Shown one piece after another: positions 28,959 to 36,731 of a DNA stretch of 64,000 nt. How positions within the stretch are numbered: the stretch's first letter is position 1; each line of letters begins with the position of its first letter. The translations under genes were made by a program, and so were the position numbers. The notes under the pieces were generated by a model, which was given only the letters and a program-made list of their open reading frames with translations, ran no database searches and had not been told where the DNA came from. Source of the DNA: Streptomyces sp. NBC_01481 (GTDB lineage: Bacteria > Actinomycetota > Actinomycetes > Streptomycetales > Streptomycetaceae); the NCBI RefSeq assembly GCF_026339995.1, contig NZ_JAPEPT010000002.1, forward strand, positions 62,001-126,000, in the 5' to 3' direction.

Positions 28959-28977
28959 AGGCCCAGTTGAGGAGGGG

Positions 28978-29988
28978 TTACTTCTGGATGAAGACGTAGT
29001 CGGCCCCGTAGGGGACGCCGACGACGGCTCCCTTCTCACAGCTGCCGGCCGGGGCGACGCCGCCCACGGTGTTGAGCCGGAAGATCTCCTGCGTGCCGGC
29101 CAACAGGCCCCGCTTCTTGCCCGACTGGGTCGCCTTCAGGTCCAGCTCGGCGATGTTCTTGTCGCCATTCGGGGTCTTGCTGATCAGCTTTCCGGTGACG
29201 GCGCTGTGGTCCGGCGCGATCCACTGCGGCGTACCGGAGTTGGGGGCGACGAAGGAGTGGGCGATGTTCCCGCCGAGGACGGCGCGCACATCGCGCTGCT
29301 GGAAGGAGAGCGAGCCGTCCTCGCCCTTCTTGCACTCGTAGATCTGCTTGCCCTTGACCACGGATGCCTGGAAGTTGTCGAGGGCGTCTGCGAAGTTGAA
29401 GGAGCCGGTCACCTTGTGGAACTGGCCGCGGACGGCGCCGCCCGGGAACTGTGCGGTGTGCAGGTTGGCGTAGAAGCCGTTCGGGTCGGCCTTGAAGGCG
29501 TCGAGCACGGCCTTGTCCTTGACCTTGACCGTGCCGGCGACGGCGCCGGTCCAGCCCTTGGCCTTGGTCCTGCCCTTGCCGACCAGCTCGGTGAAGTCGA
29601 TCTTGATGCCGCCGTTGGTGCCCTTCGCGCCCTGGTGGATGTGGAGGGCGGTCGGCTTGTCGGTGCCGCGGAACTTCACGGCGACGGACACCTTGTCACC
29701 CTTGACCTTCACGAACTCCAGCGCGGCGCCGTCGCGGTCACCGACGGCGGGCCCACCCTGCACCGGCACCTCGTTGGCGCCGTTCAGGCTGGAAACGAAG
29801 AGGGAGGCAGCACTGTCCGGGCCGCTGCCGCCGCTCTGGACCGAGATGCTCGCGCCGCTGTCCCCCTGGCCCCCGTGGCCGGCGGTGGAGCTCTTGCTGT
29901 CGGCGAAGGCCGGCAGAACGGCGAGCGCGACGCCCGCGGCTGTGGCGACGGCGGTCGTACCGACAAGAAGTGCCTTGTTGCGCTTCAT
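28978..29988 (-). CDS. Secreted CHRD-domain protein with DUF3455 domain
   Basis: The 336-residue precursor has a Sec signal peptide (MKRNKALLVG, hydrophobic to residue 29, cleavage near AFA-DS). A Gly/Ser linker leads into a CHRD domain (about 63-190: SLNGANEVP, ALHIHQGAKG, FYANLHTAQFPGGAVRGQ) and a DUF3455-like domain (about 197-336, IYECKKGEDG to GVPYGADYVFI). CHRD domains bind unknown ligands extracellularly. I start at 29988, where GGAGA lies 7 nt before the ATG; the in-frame codons up to 30039 lack a ribosome site. Confidence 0.85.
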   Translation of the reverse strand: MKRNKALLVGTTAVATAAGVALAVLPAFADSKSSTAGHGGQGDSGASISVQSGGSGPDSAASLFVSSLNGANEVPVQGGPAVGDRDGAALEFVKVKGDKVSVAVKFRGTDKPTALHIHQGAKGTNGGIKIDFTELVGKGRTKAKGWTGAVAGTVKVKDKAVLDAFKADPNGFYANLHTAQFPGGAVRGQFHKVTGSFNFADALDNFQASVVKGKQIYECKKGEDGSLSFQQRDVRAVLGGNIAHSFVAPNSGTPQWIAPDHSAVTGKLISKTPNGDKNIAELDLKATQSGKKRGLLAGTQEIFRLNTVGGVAPAGSCEKGAVVGVPYGADYVFIQK

Positions 29989-30095
29989 TCTGAAATCTCC
30001 CCGTACTGATGCCAACGCCCGGTGCGTGGCTTCCGGCATGAGTACGGAGTCGATCCGAGATTGGACTCAATCCAAGAGTGAGACCTGCGTCACAT

Positions 30096-30116
30096 CCTTC
30101 GGGTGGAACCCGAAGG
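30096..30116. promoter_or_regulatory. Inverted repeat upstream of the CHRD protein gene
   Basis: CCTTCGGGT-GGA-ACCCGAAGG is a perfect 9-bp inverted repeat 108 bp upstream of the CHRD start. A second, shorter one, TTGGA-CTCAA-TCCAA, lies at 30061-30075. Either could be an operator; the former could also be a terminator stem. Confidence 0.35.
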
Positions 30117-30183
30117 CAGGTCGCAGGCGTGATAACTGGCTTGTCAGTCCGCCCGCCGGCGGTCATGGACCGAGGGCGTTGCC

Positions 30184-30349
30184 CTAGGGCCTGTCGTTCG
30201 GATCTTGCCGGGTTCGCGTGCCCTGGCACGCACGCTCGCCGCGTTGTCGTCAGTCGCCGACGCTCCGCGTCGGCTCCTTCCTCCGCCTTGCGATCGCACG
30301 CACCAGACCCCGCTCACTGATCCGGCCTGATCCAAACGACAGACCCTAG
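30184..30349. mobile_element. MITE-like element with 18-bp terminal inverted repeats and CTAG ends
   Basis: The left end GGGCCTGTCGTTCGGATC (30187-30204) and the right end GATCCAAACGACAGACCC (30329-30346) are inverted repeats matching at 16 of 18 positions. Both are flanked by CTAG, consistent with a short target duplication as made by IS5-type transposases. The ~140-bp interior has no transposase but two hairpins (CGTGCC-CT-GGCACG at 30217-30230 and GCCGACGC-TCC-GCGTCGGC at 30256-30274). The right CTAG supplies the TAG stop of the polyprenyl synthase gene. It occupies most of the 357-bp gap between genes. Confidence 0.75.
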
Positions 30350-31356
30350 CCCGCGCGGTGGACCACCGCGTCGCAGAGCTCCTCCAGGGCAGCCTTCGCA
30401 AAGCACTCGGGCAGCGGGGCGAGCATCGCCCGTGCCTCCTCCGCGTACCGCACGGTGTCCCGCCTGGCCTGCTCCAGCGCGGGGTGGACACGCAGCCGCC
30501 GCAGCGCCTCGCCGTGCCGGACGTCGTCCGTCAGATCCCTGTCCAGCAGAGCGACGAGCTCCAGATCCTCTGGCCGTCCGTGCGCCTCGGCCTGCGCGCG
30601 CAGACGCAGCACCGGCAGCGTCGGGATGCCCTCGCGCAGATCCGTGCCGGGCGTCTTGCCCGACTCGTGCGAGTCGCTCGCGATGTCGAGTACGTCGTCG
30701 GCGAGCTGGAAGGCCACGCCGAGCCGCTCCCCGTACTGGGTGAGGATGTCCACGACACCCTCGTCGGCGCCGGACATCATCGCGCCGAACCGCCCGGAGA
30801 CCGCGATCAGCGAGCCCGTCTTGCCGCCGATGACGTCAAGGTAGTGCTCGACCGGGTCGCGGCCGTCGCGCGGCCCCGCCGTCTCCAGGATCTGGCCGGT
30901 GACCAGCCGTTCGAAGGCCTCGGCCTGGATACGTACGGCCTCGGGGCCCAGATCGGCCAGTATGTGCGAGGCCCTCGCGAACAGGAAGTCGCCGGTCAGC
31001 ACGGCCACGGAGTTGCCCCAGCGGGCGTTGGCGCTGTCCACGCCACGCCGCACATCGGCCTCGTCCATCACATCGTCGTGGTACAGCGTCGCGAGATGGG
31101 TGAGCTCGACGACCACGGCCGAGGGCACGACACCCGGCGCGTACGGATCACCGAACTGGGCCGCGAGCATCACCAGCAGCGGCCGGAAGCGCTTGCCCCC
31201 CGCCCGTACGAGATGCTGTGCGGCCTCCGTGATGAAGGGCACCTCGCTCTTGGTGGCATCGAGCAGACCCGCCTCGACAGCCGCCAATCCGGTCTGGACA
31301 TCGGCCTCAAGAGCCTGGTCCCGCACGCTCAGCCCGAACGGCCCGACGACGGTCAC
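30346..31356 (-). CDS. Long-chain polyprenyl diphosphate synthase
   Basis: The 336-residue trans-prenyltransferase has the first Asp-rich motif DDVMDEADVRRG (94-98 core), GGKRFRP near residue 53, GKTGSL, and the second motif FQLADDVLD. Residues 5 and 4 before the first motif are Ala and Thr, small rather than aromatic, which in this family allows long products. The likely product is the heptaprenyl to nonaprenyl chain of menaquinone. It begins with GTG; its TAG stop lies in the end of the MITE. It diverges from the hydrolase gene with a 175-bp spacer. Confidence 0.92.
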   Translation of the reverse strand: MTVVGPFGLSVRDQALEADVQTGLAAVEAGLLDATKSEVPFITEAAQHLVRAGGKRFRPLLVMLAAQFGDPYAPGVVPSAVVVELTHLATLYHDDVMDEADVRRGVDSANARWGNSVAVLTGDFLFARASHILADLGPEAVRIQAEAFERLVTGQILETAGPRDGRDPVEHYLDVIGGKTGSLIAVSGRFGAMMSGADEGVVDILTQYGERLGVAFQLADDVLDIASDSHESGKTPGTDLREGIPTLPVLRLRAQAEAHGRPEDLELVALLDRDLTDDVRHGEALRRLRVHPALEQARRDTVRYAEEARAMLAPLPECFAKAALEELCDAVVHRAG

Positions 31357-31531
31357 GAGGGGATCTCCTGTCTGCTGACGGTCACACGGATTGTCGATGT
31401 GTCGCTGGATTCACTCAAGTCAGCGTATCCGGTCGCCTTTCGATCACCATGGGCGCCTTCCCGTCACCGCCGGTATGTTCGTGATCAGCTGGTACGACAT
31501 CGAGTGACCCTTTCGCCAGGAAGCTCCCGCC

Positions 31532-33532
31532 ATGCGCATCCGCACCGACTTTCCGTACGAGACCGCCCATGAGGACGTCCGTATCCCCCTCAAGGACGGC
31601 ACACGGCTGTACGCGCGCATCTGGCGGCCGCTGACGGGCGAACCCGTTCCCGCCCTGCTCGAATATGTGCCCTACCGGCTGACCGACTGGACCGCGCCGC
31701 GCGACTACCAGCGCCACCCCTGGTACGCGGGCCACGGCTACGCCTCCGTACGGGTCGATGTGCGCGGACACGGCAACAGCGAGGGACTGCCCGGCGACGC
31801 GTACGACACCACCGAGGCCGCCGACGGGGTCGAGGTGATCAACTGGCTGGCCGGACAGCCCTGGTGCACGGGCCGGGTGGGGATGTTCGGGATCTCCTGG
31901 GGCGGCACCGACGCCCTGCGGATCGCCGCCCTCGCACCCGAGCCGCTGAAGGCCATCGTCACCGTCTGCTCCACGGACGACCGCTACGACAACGACGCGC
32001 ACTACATGGGCGGTTCGGTCCTGGCCGGCGGGATGCCCGCCTGGGCCGCGACCCTGCTCGCCTTCACCGCCCGGCCGCCCGACCCGCTCCACGTCGGCGA
32101 TGCCTGGCGCGAGCAGTGGCTGAACCGGCTGGAGGCCCTTTCCCCCTTCATCCACACCTGGCTCGCCCACCAGATCCGCGACGACTACTGGAAACAGAGC
32201 AGCATCCGCGAGAACTACGCCGCCCTCGACGCGGCGGTCCTGGCGGTCGGCGGCTGGCACGATCCGTACCGGGACACGGTGCTGCGCCTGGTCGAGCAGC
32301 TGCCACCGGACCGGGTACGCGGCCTGATCGGCCCGTGGCCGCACGAGTACCCCGACCGCGGCCGCCCGCCGGGACCCGCGATCGGTTTTCTCCAGGAGAC
32401 GCTCCGCTGGTGGGACCACTGGCTGAAGGGCAGGGACTCCGGCGTCATGGCCGAGCCCCTGCTGCGCTCCTGGATCAGCGAGTCGCACCGGCCCGCGACC
32501 GTCTACTCCGAACTGCCCGGCCGCTGGGTCGGCGACCCCGCCTGGCCCTCGCCGCACATCACCTCCGTGCCGTACGCGCTGACGGGCGAGCCGGTCATCG
32601 TCGACTCGCCGCAGCACACCGGCCTGGAGGCCGGACGCTTCCTCCCCACCGGCAACGACGCCGATCTGCCGCCCGACCAGCGCGACGAGGACGCCCGCTC
32701 GGCCTGCTTCGAATTCCCGGTCACCGACGCGCCGGTCGAGATCCTGGGCCGCCCCCGGGTCACCCTGCGGCTGCGCCCGGACGTGCCCTACGGCCAGGCG
32801 ATCGCCCGCCTCTGCGACGTCGCCCCGGACGGCTCCTCCACCCTTGTCACCCGCGGCGTACTGAGCCTCTCCGCCCGCCACGGCCGCGAACGCGCAAACG
32901 CCTGGCAGCCCGGCACGACCGAGGACGTGGCCTTCGAGCTGAACGGCATCGGCCACACCTTCCCCCCGGGCCACCGCATCCGGCTCGCCGTCTCCTCCGC
33001 GTACTGGCCCTGGATCTGGCCCCACAGTGGCTCCGCGGGTTTCACCCTCGACCCGGCGGGCTCCCGTCTGGAGCTCCCCGTACGCGATCCGGGCGCGGGC
33101 GCCGAGTACAAGATCGTCTTCGAGGAGCCGGAACAGTCCGAGCCGCTCGGCGTCAGCTCCCCCGTGACGCTCGACGAGCCGCGGCCCGGGCGGCTGGTGA
33201 CCCGGGACGTCGCCAAGGGCGAATGGCGCGTCGAGACCGACCCGCGCCACGGCGCCACGCTCGTTCATCCGGACGGCCTCGAGTACACGGAGGACGCGCT
33301 GGAGACCTACACGATCCGCGAGCGCGACCCGCACTCCGCGCACACCCGCTCCACCTGGACGATCCGGCTGCACCGGCCCGAGCTGGCCTGGGACGTGCGG
33401 ATCGAGACCCGCTCCGAAGTCGGCTGCGACGCTGCCGACTTCATCACCCGGGACGAGGTGGTCTGCCGGGACGGCCGCGAGATCGTCTTCCACCACACCT
33501 GGGAGCGGCGGATCCCCCGAATGGCCGGGTGA
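31532..33532 (+). CDS. CocE/NonD-family alpha/beta hydrolase (X-Pro dipeptidyl-peptidase S15 type)
   Basis: The 666-residue protein has the S15 alpha/beta-hydrolase domain with nucleophile elbow GISWGG (Ser122) in CTGRVGMFGISWGGTDALRI, acid region GGWHDPYRDT and catalytic-histidine region GPWPHEYP. A C-terminal jelly-roll domain follows (RPRVTLRLRPDV onward to FPPGHRIRLAVSSAYWPWIW). Family members cleave cocaine esters, glutaryl-7-ACA or X-Pro peptides; the substrate here is unknown. About 100 residues beyond the usual C-terminus are present. There is no signal peptide. Confidence 0.9.
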   Translation: MRIRTDFPYETAHEDVRIPLKDGTRLYARIWRPLTGEPVPALLEYVPYRLTDWTAPRDYQRHPWYAGHGYASVRVDVRGHGNSEGLPGDAYDTTEAADGVEVINWLAGQPWCTGRVGMFGISWGGTDALRIAALAPEPLKAIVTVCSTDDRYDNDAHYMGGSVLAGGMPAWAATLLAFTARPPDPLHVGDAWREQWLNRLEALSPFIHTWLAHQIRDDYWKQSSIRENYAALDAAVLAVGGWHDPYRDTVLRLVEQLPPDRVRGLIGPWPHEYPDRGRPPGPAIGFLQETLRWWDHWLKGRDSGVMAEPLLRSWISESHRPATVYSELPGRWVGDPAWPSPHITSVPYALTGEPVIVDSPQHTGLEAGRFLPTGNDADLPPDQRDEDARSACFEFPVTDAPVEILGRPRVTLRLRPDVPYGQAIARLCDVAPDGSSTLVTRGVLSLSARHGRERANAWQPGTTEDVAFELNGIGHTFPPGHRIRLAVSSAYWPWIWPHSGSAGFTLDPAGSRLELPVRDPGAGAEYKIVFEEPEQSEPLGVSSPVTLDEPRPGRLVTRDVAKGEWRVETDPRHGATLVHPDGLEYTEDALETYTIRERDPHSAHTRSTWTIRLHRPELAWDVRIETRSEVGCDAADFITRDEVVCRDGREIVFHHTWERRIPRMAG

Positions 33533-33616
33533 CAGCGCAGGCCGGGCGGCCTGCCGCGGCGGGGGAACATCCACGTAACGTGGGACCCACACCCGTGGAA
33601 AGCGAGGCAAGCACCG

Positions 33617-34846
33617 ATGCCCGAGCAGAGCCCGCTCGATCTGGCCGAGGGCGATCCCTTCGGCCCGCACAACCTGCCGTACGGCGTTTTCAGCACGGCC
33701 GACGAGCCCGGCCGCCGGCGGCTCGGCGTCCGCATCGGCGGCCATGTGCTCGACGCCGGGGCCGCGGCCCACACCCTCGGATCCCCCTATGCCGCGCTGC
33801 TGGCACAGCCGAGCCTCAATCCGCTGCTCGCCGCGGGCCGCACCGCCTGGCGCGATGTGCGCCGCGCGCTCACCGCCTGGGTCACGGTGCCCGCCCACCG
33901 CGCGGACATTGAGCCGCTGCTGCACCCGCTCGACTCGGTCACGCTGCATCTCCCGTACGAGGTCGCCGACTATGTCGACTTCTACGCGAGCGAGCACCAC
34001 GCCACCAACGTCGGCAAGATCTTCCGGCCGGACGGGGACGCGCTGACCCCCAACTGGAAGCACCTGCCCATCGGTTACCACGGCCGGGCCGGCACCGTCG
34101 TCGTCTCCGGCACGGATGTGGTGCGCCCCTCCGGCCAGCGCAAGACGCCCGCGGACGCCGCCCCTGTCTTCGGCCCCTCGGTCAAGCTCGACATCGAGGC
34201 GGAGGTCGGCTTCCTCGTCGGCACCCCCACCGAGCTGGGCACTCCCATGCCGCTCGGGGACTTCCGCGAGCATGTCTTCGGGCTCTCGCTCCTCAACGAC
34301 TGGTCGGCGCGCGACATCCAGGCCTGGGAGTACGTCCCGCTCGGCCCCTTCCTCGGCAAGTCCTTCGCGACATCCGTCTCGGCCTGGGTGACCCCCCTGG
34401 AGGCACTCGACGCGGCGCGGACCGCCCCGCCCGCCCGCGACTTCGATCTGCTGCCCTATCTCGACGACTCCGGCGAGGACGAGCCGGGCGGCTTCGATGT
34501 GCGCATCACGGTTGCGATCAACGGCCATGTGATCTCCGAGCCGCCGTTCGCCACGATGTACTGGACAGCCGCCCAGCAGCTGGCTCATATGACGGTCAAC
34601 GGCGCGTCCCTGCGTACGGGCGACCTCTTCGGCTCCGGCACGGTCAGCGGCCCCGAGGTCCACATGCGCGGCTCGCTCCTCGAACTCACCTGGAACGGCC
34701 GGGACATCCTCGAACTCCCCGAAGGCAAGCGGACCTTCCTGGAAGACGGCGACGTGGTGACGATGACCGCGTGGGCGCCCGGCCCGGACGGCACCCGGGT
34801 GGGCCTCGGCGAAGTGACCGGCCGGATCGTCCCGAGCACCGGCTGA
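33617..34846 (+). CDS. Fumarylacetoacetase
   Basis: The 409-residue enzyme hydrolyses fumarylacetoacetate to fumarate and acetoacetate, the last step of tyrosine (homogentisate) breakdown. Metal and catalytic residues match the animal enzyme: Asp121 and His128 in VDFYASEHHATNVG, Glu194 and Glu196 in KLDIEAEVGF, Asp228 in NDWSARDIQAWEY, followed by PLGPFLGKSF. The SH3-like N-terminal domain (FGPHNLPYGVFS) is also present. The stop overlaps the start of the next gene (TGATG). Confidence 0.95.
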   Translation: MPEQSPLDLAEGDPFGPHNLPYGVFSTADEPGRRRLGVRIGGHVLDAGAAAHTLGSPYAALLAQPSLNPLLAAGRTAWRDVRRALTAWVTVPAHRADIEPLLHPLDSVTLHLPYEVADYVDFYASEHHATNVGKIFRPDGDALTPNWKHLPIGYHGRAGTVVVSGTDVVRPSGQRKTPADAAPVFGPSVKLDIEAEVGFLVGTPTELGTPMPLGDFREHVFGLSLLNDWSARDIQAWEYVPLGPFLGKSFATSVSAWVTPLEALDAARTAPPARDFDLLPYLDDSGEDEPGGFDVRITVAINGHVISEPPFATMYWTAAQQLAHMTVNGASLRTGDLFGSGTVSGPEVHMRGSLLELTWNGRDILELPEGKRTFLEDGDVVTMTAWAPGPDGTRVGLGEVTGRIVPSTG

Positions 34847-35541
34847 TGAGCGAACTCACCCTGCCCGAGGAGCTGTTGCTGCTCGCCCTCGACCCGGCGA
34901 CGGGCCGCCGGCACTGCAACAGGAGCTACCTCCAGTACGGGCTGGCCGGCGCGGCCCTCGCCGAACTGGAGCTCCAGGGCAGGGTCGCCGAGGCGCGCGG
35001 CCGGGTGACGGTGGTCAATCCGCTGCCGCCGCAGAACCCGCTCTCGGCGCAGATCCTGGCGAGCCTTCCGGCCCCGCGCGGGAGCCGGTTCGGCGACGGC
35101 GTCCATGCCCGGCGCTGGGTCAGGAGCACCGGGCGTCAGGTCGAGGATCTGTGCCTGCACCACCTGGTGGGGCGCGGTGCGCTGCGGGAGGAGACTCGCC
35201 GTTTCCTCGGCCTCTTCCCGTACCACCGCTACCCCGCGGCGACCGAGGACTGGTCGTCACCGGCTCGGGGGCGCTACACCCAGTCGGTGACGGCCGGCTT
35301 CCCGGACCGCCGCAGCAGGCTGCTGGCCGCCTTCACCACGGCGATCGGCCTTGCCCGGGTACTGCACCCGGACCGGACCTGGCGGGAGAGCGGCGCGCTG
35401 CGCATTCTCGTACGGGAGGAGTGGGCACCGTACGCGGTGCACCGCGCCGTCAAGCAGGACAAGCGGTCGAGCAGCATCAGCGTCGGGGACGGGGGCGGGT
35501 CCGACGGCGGAGGCGACGGCGGGGGCGGCGGAGGCGACTGA
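34846..35541 (+). CDS. GOLPH3/VPS74-family (GPP34) protein
   Basis: The 231-residue protein opens LTLPEELLLLALDPATGR and has YGLAGAALAELELQGRV, the start of the GPP34 fold known from eukaryotic Golgi phosphoprotein 3 and widespread in actinomycetes, where its role is unclear (membrane/phosphoinositide-type lipid binding is known only for the eukaryotic proteins). The last 20 residues are a Gly/Asp/Ser tail. Its ATG overlaps the fumarylacetoacetase stop by one base, so the two are co-translated although no functional link is evident. Confidence 0.9.
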   Translation: MSELTLPEELLLLALDPATGRRHCNRSYLQYGLAGAALAELELQGRVAEARGRVTVVNPLPPQNPLSAQILASLPAPRGSRFGDGVHARRWVRSTGRQVEDLCLHHLVGRGALREETRRFLGLFPYHRYPAATEDWSSPARGRYTQSVTAGFPDRRSRLLAAFTTAIGLARVLHPDRTWRESGALRILVREEWAPYAVHRAVKQDKRSSSISVGDGGGSDGGGDGGGGGGD

Positions 35542-35619
35542 CGTGCCCGGGGTGGCAGATCTTCCCCACTGATCGACATCATCGCAGGTCAGCGGGGTGT
35601 TTCAGCGGTCGCCGGTGGC

Positions 35620-35637
35620 GCAACACTCTGGCAACAC
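35620..35637. promoter_or_regulatory. Direct repeat upstream of the GntR regulator
   Basis: GCAACAC occurs twice, at 35620-35626 and 35631-35637, an 11-bp (one helical turn) period, ending 21 bp before the regulator ATG. Possible autoregulatory site; no independent support. Confidence 0.3.
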
Positions 35638-35658
35638 CACAGGTGGGAAAGCCTCGGT

Positions 35659-36441
35659 ATGGTCCACCGCATGCCAGCCGAACGAATCCGTGAGCACACC
35701 GTGCCGGTCGCCGCGGCGCGCCGGCGGCGGCTGCGCGCGGACCAGGCGCGGCAGCTCGCCGACCTGTTGCGCCACCAGATGCGTACGGGCGGCTTCCCCG
35801 GCGGCGTACTGCCACTGGAAGGCACCATCGGCGACGACTACCGCGTCTCCCGCAACACCGTCCGGCAGGCGCTGGATCTCCTTCGTACGGAGGGGCTCAT
35901 CGAGCGGCAGCCCGGCGTCGGCACCGTCGTGGTGTCCGAGAAGTACCCGCACGGCCTGGACCGGCTGCAGGGTCTCGCCGAGACCCTGCGCGAACACGGC
36001 GACGTCACCAACGAAGTCCGTACGGTCGGTCCCGTCCCCGCGCCCGCACCCGTGGCCCGGCGACTCGGCATCACTGAGCACACCGACGTGCTCTACATCG
36101 AGCGGCTGCGCAGGCTGAACGGCCTGCCCCTCTCCCTCGACCTCACCTATATCCCCATGGACCTCGGCTCCGGGCTGCTCGGCTGCGACCTGGAGCACAC
36201 CGATGTGTTCCGGCTGCTCGAAAGCCTCACCGGGCAGCAGTTGGGCAGGGCCGAGATCACCCTGGAAGCCGTCAACGCCGACGCGCACTCCGCCACCGTG
36301 CTCGAAGCCCCGCGCGGCGCCGCCGTGCTCATGCTCGAACGTCTCACGCATCTGTCCGACGGACGCCCCGTGGACCTGGAGTTCATCCGCTTCCGTGGCG
36401 ACCGCATCACGATGAGCGGGCTGCTCCACCGCTCCGCCTGA
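35659..36441 (+). CDS. GntR-family transcriptional regulator (HutC/UTRA type)
   Basis: The 260-residue regulator has a winged-helix DNA-binding domain (about 25-95; DDYRVSRNTVRQALDLLRTE then GLIERQPGVGTVV) and a UTRA ligand-binding domain (about 105-250; DLTYIPMDLGSGLLG, LEAPRGAAVLMLERL, DLEFIRFRGDRI). UTRA members sense small metabolites and repress adjacent uptake/catabolic genes. It stands directly before the ferredoxin/ABC/flavoprotein cluster on the same strand, so it is the likely regulator of that cluster. Confidence 0.92.
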   Translation: MVHRMPAERIREHTVPVAAARRRRLRADQARQLADLLRHQMRTGGFPGGVLPLEGTIGDDYRVSRNTVRQALDLLRTEGLIERQPGVGTVVVSEKYPHGLDRLQGLAETLREHGDVTNEVRTVGPVPAPAPVARRLGITEHTDVLYIERLRRLNGLPLSLDLTYIPMDLGSGLLGCDLEHTDVFRLLESLTGQQLGRAEITLEAVNADAHSATVLEAPRGAAVLMLERLTHLSDGRPVDLEFIRFRGDRITMSGLLHRSA

Positions 36442-36473
36442 CCCTCACCCGCACCTCTTTCCGGGAGACAGCC

Positions 36474-36701
36474 ATGCCTCTGGCACCCCAGCGCGCCGAC
36501 GTGCCCGTGACCATCGACGAGTCGAAGTGCATCGACGGCTGCACCCTCTGCGTCGACATGTGCCCGCTCGACTCCCTCGCGATCAACCCGGACAGCGGCA
36601 AGGCCTATATGCACGTCGACGAGTGCTGGTACTGCGGCCCGTGCGCTGCCAGGTGTCCCACGGACGCGGTCACGGTCAACATGCCCTATCTGCTCCGGTG
36701 A
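36474..36701 (+). CDS. Small dicluster [4Fe-4S] ferredoxin, AprB-like
   Basis: The 75-residue ferredoxin has two cluster motifs: C19, C23, C26, C30 (KCIDGCTLCVDMCPLD, first spacing CX3C rather than CX2C) and C51, C54, C57, C61 (CWYCGPCAARCPTDAV). The pattern resembles the beta subunit of adenylylsulfate reductase (AprB) and related partners of AprA-type flavoproteins. It lies 32 bp after the GntR gene with GGGAGA before the ATG. The most likely partner is the flavoprotein encoded 3.2 kb downstream in the same cluster. Confidence 0.9.
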   Translation: MPLAPQRADVPVTIDESKCIDGCTLCVDMCPLDSLAINPDSGKAYMHVDECWYCGPCAARCPTDAVTVNMPYLLR

Positions 36702-36731
36702 ACCCGGCAAGGTCGAGAGGTCCGAACTCCC

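Noticed and set aside
30144..30491. Minus-strand 115-codon frame across the MITE-like element
   Set aside because: It crosses the inverted ends and the 3' end of polyprenyl synthase; its Arg/Gly/Ser-rich translation has no domain. Repeat-derived frames like this are often annotated wrongly.
31415..34663. 1082-codon minus-strand frame across the hydrolase and fumarylacetoacetase genes
   Set aside because: Antisense shadow; the plus-strand genes have intact catalytic motifs and normal lengths.
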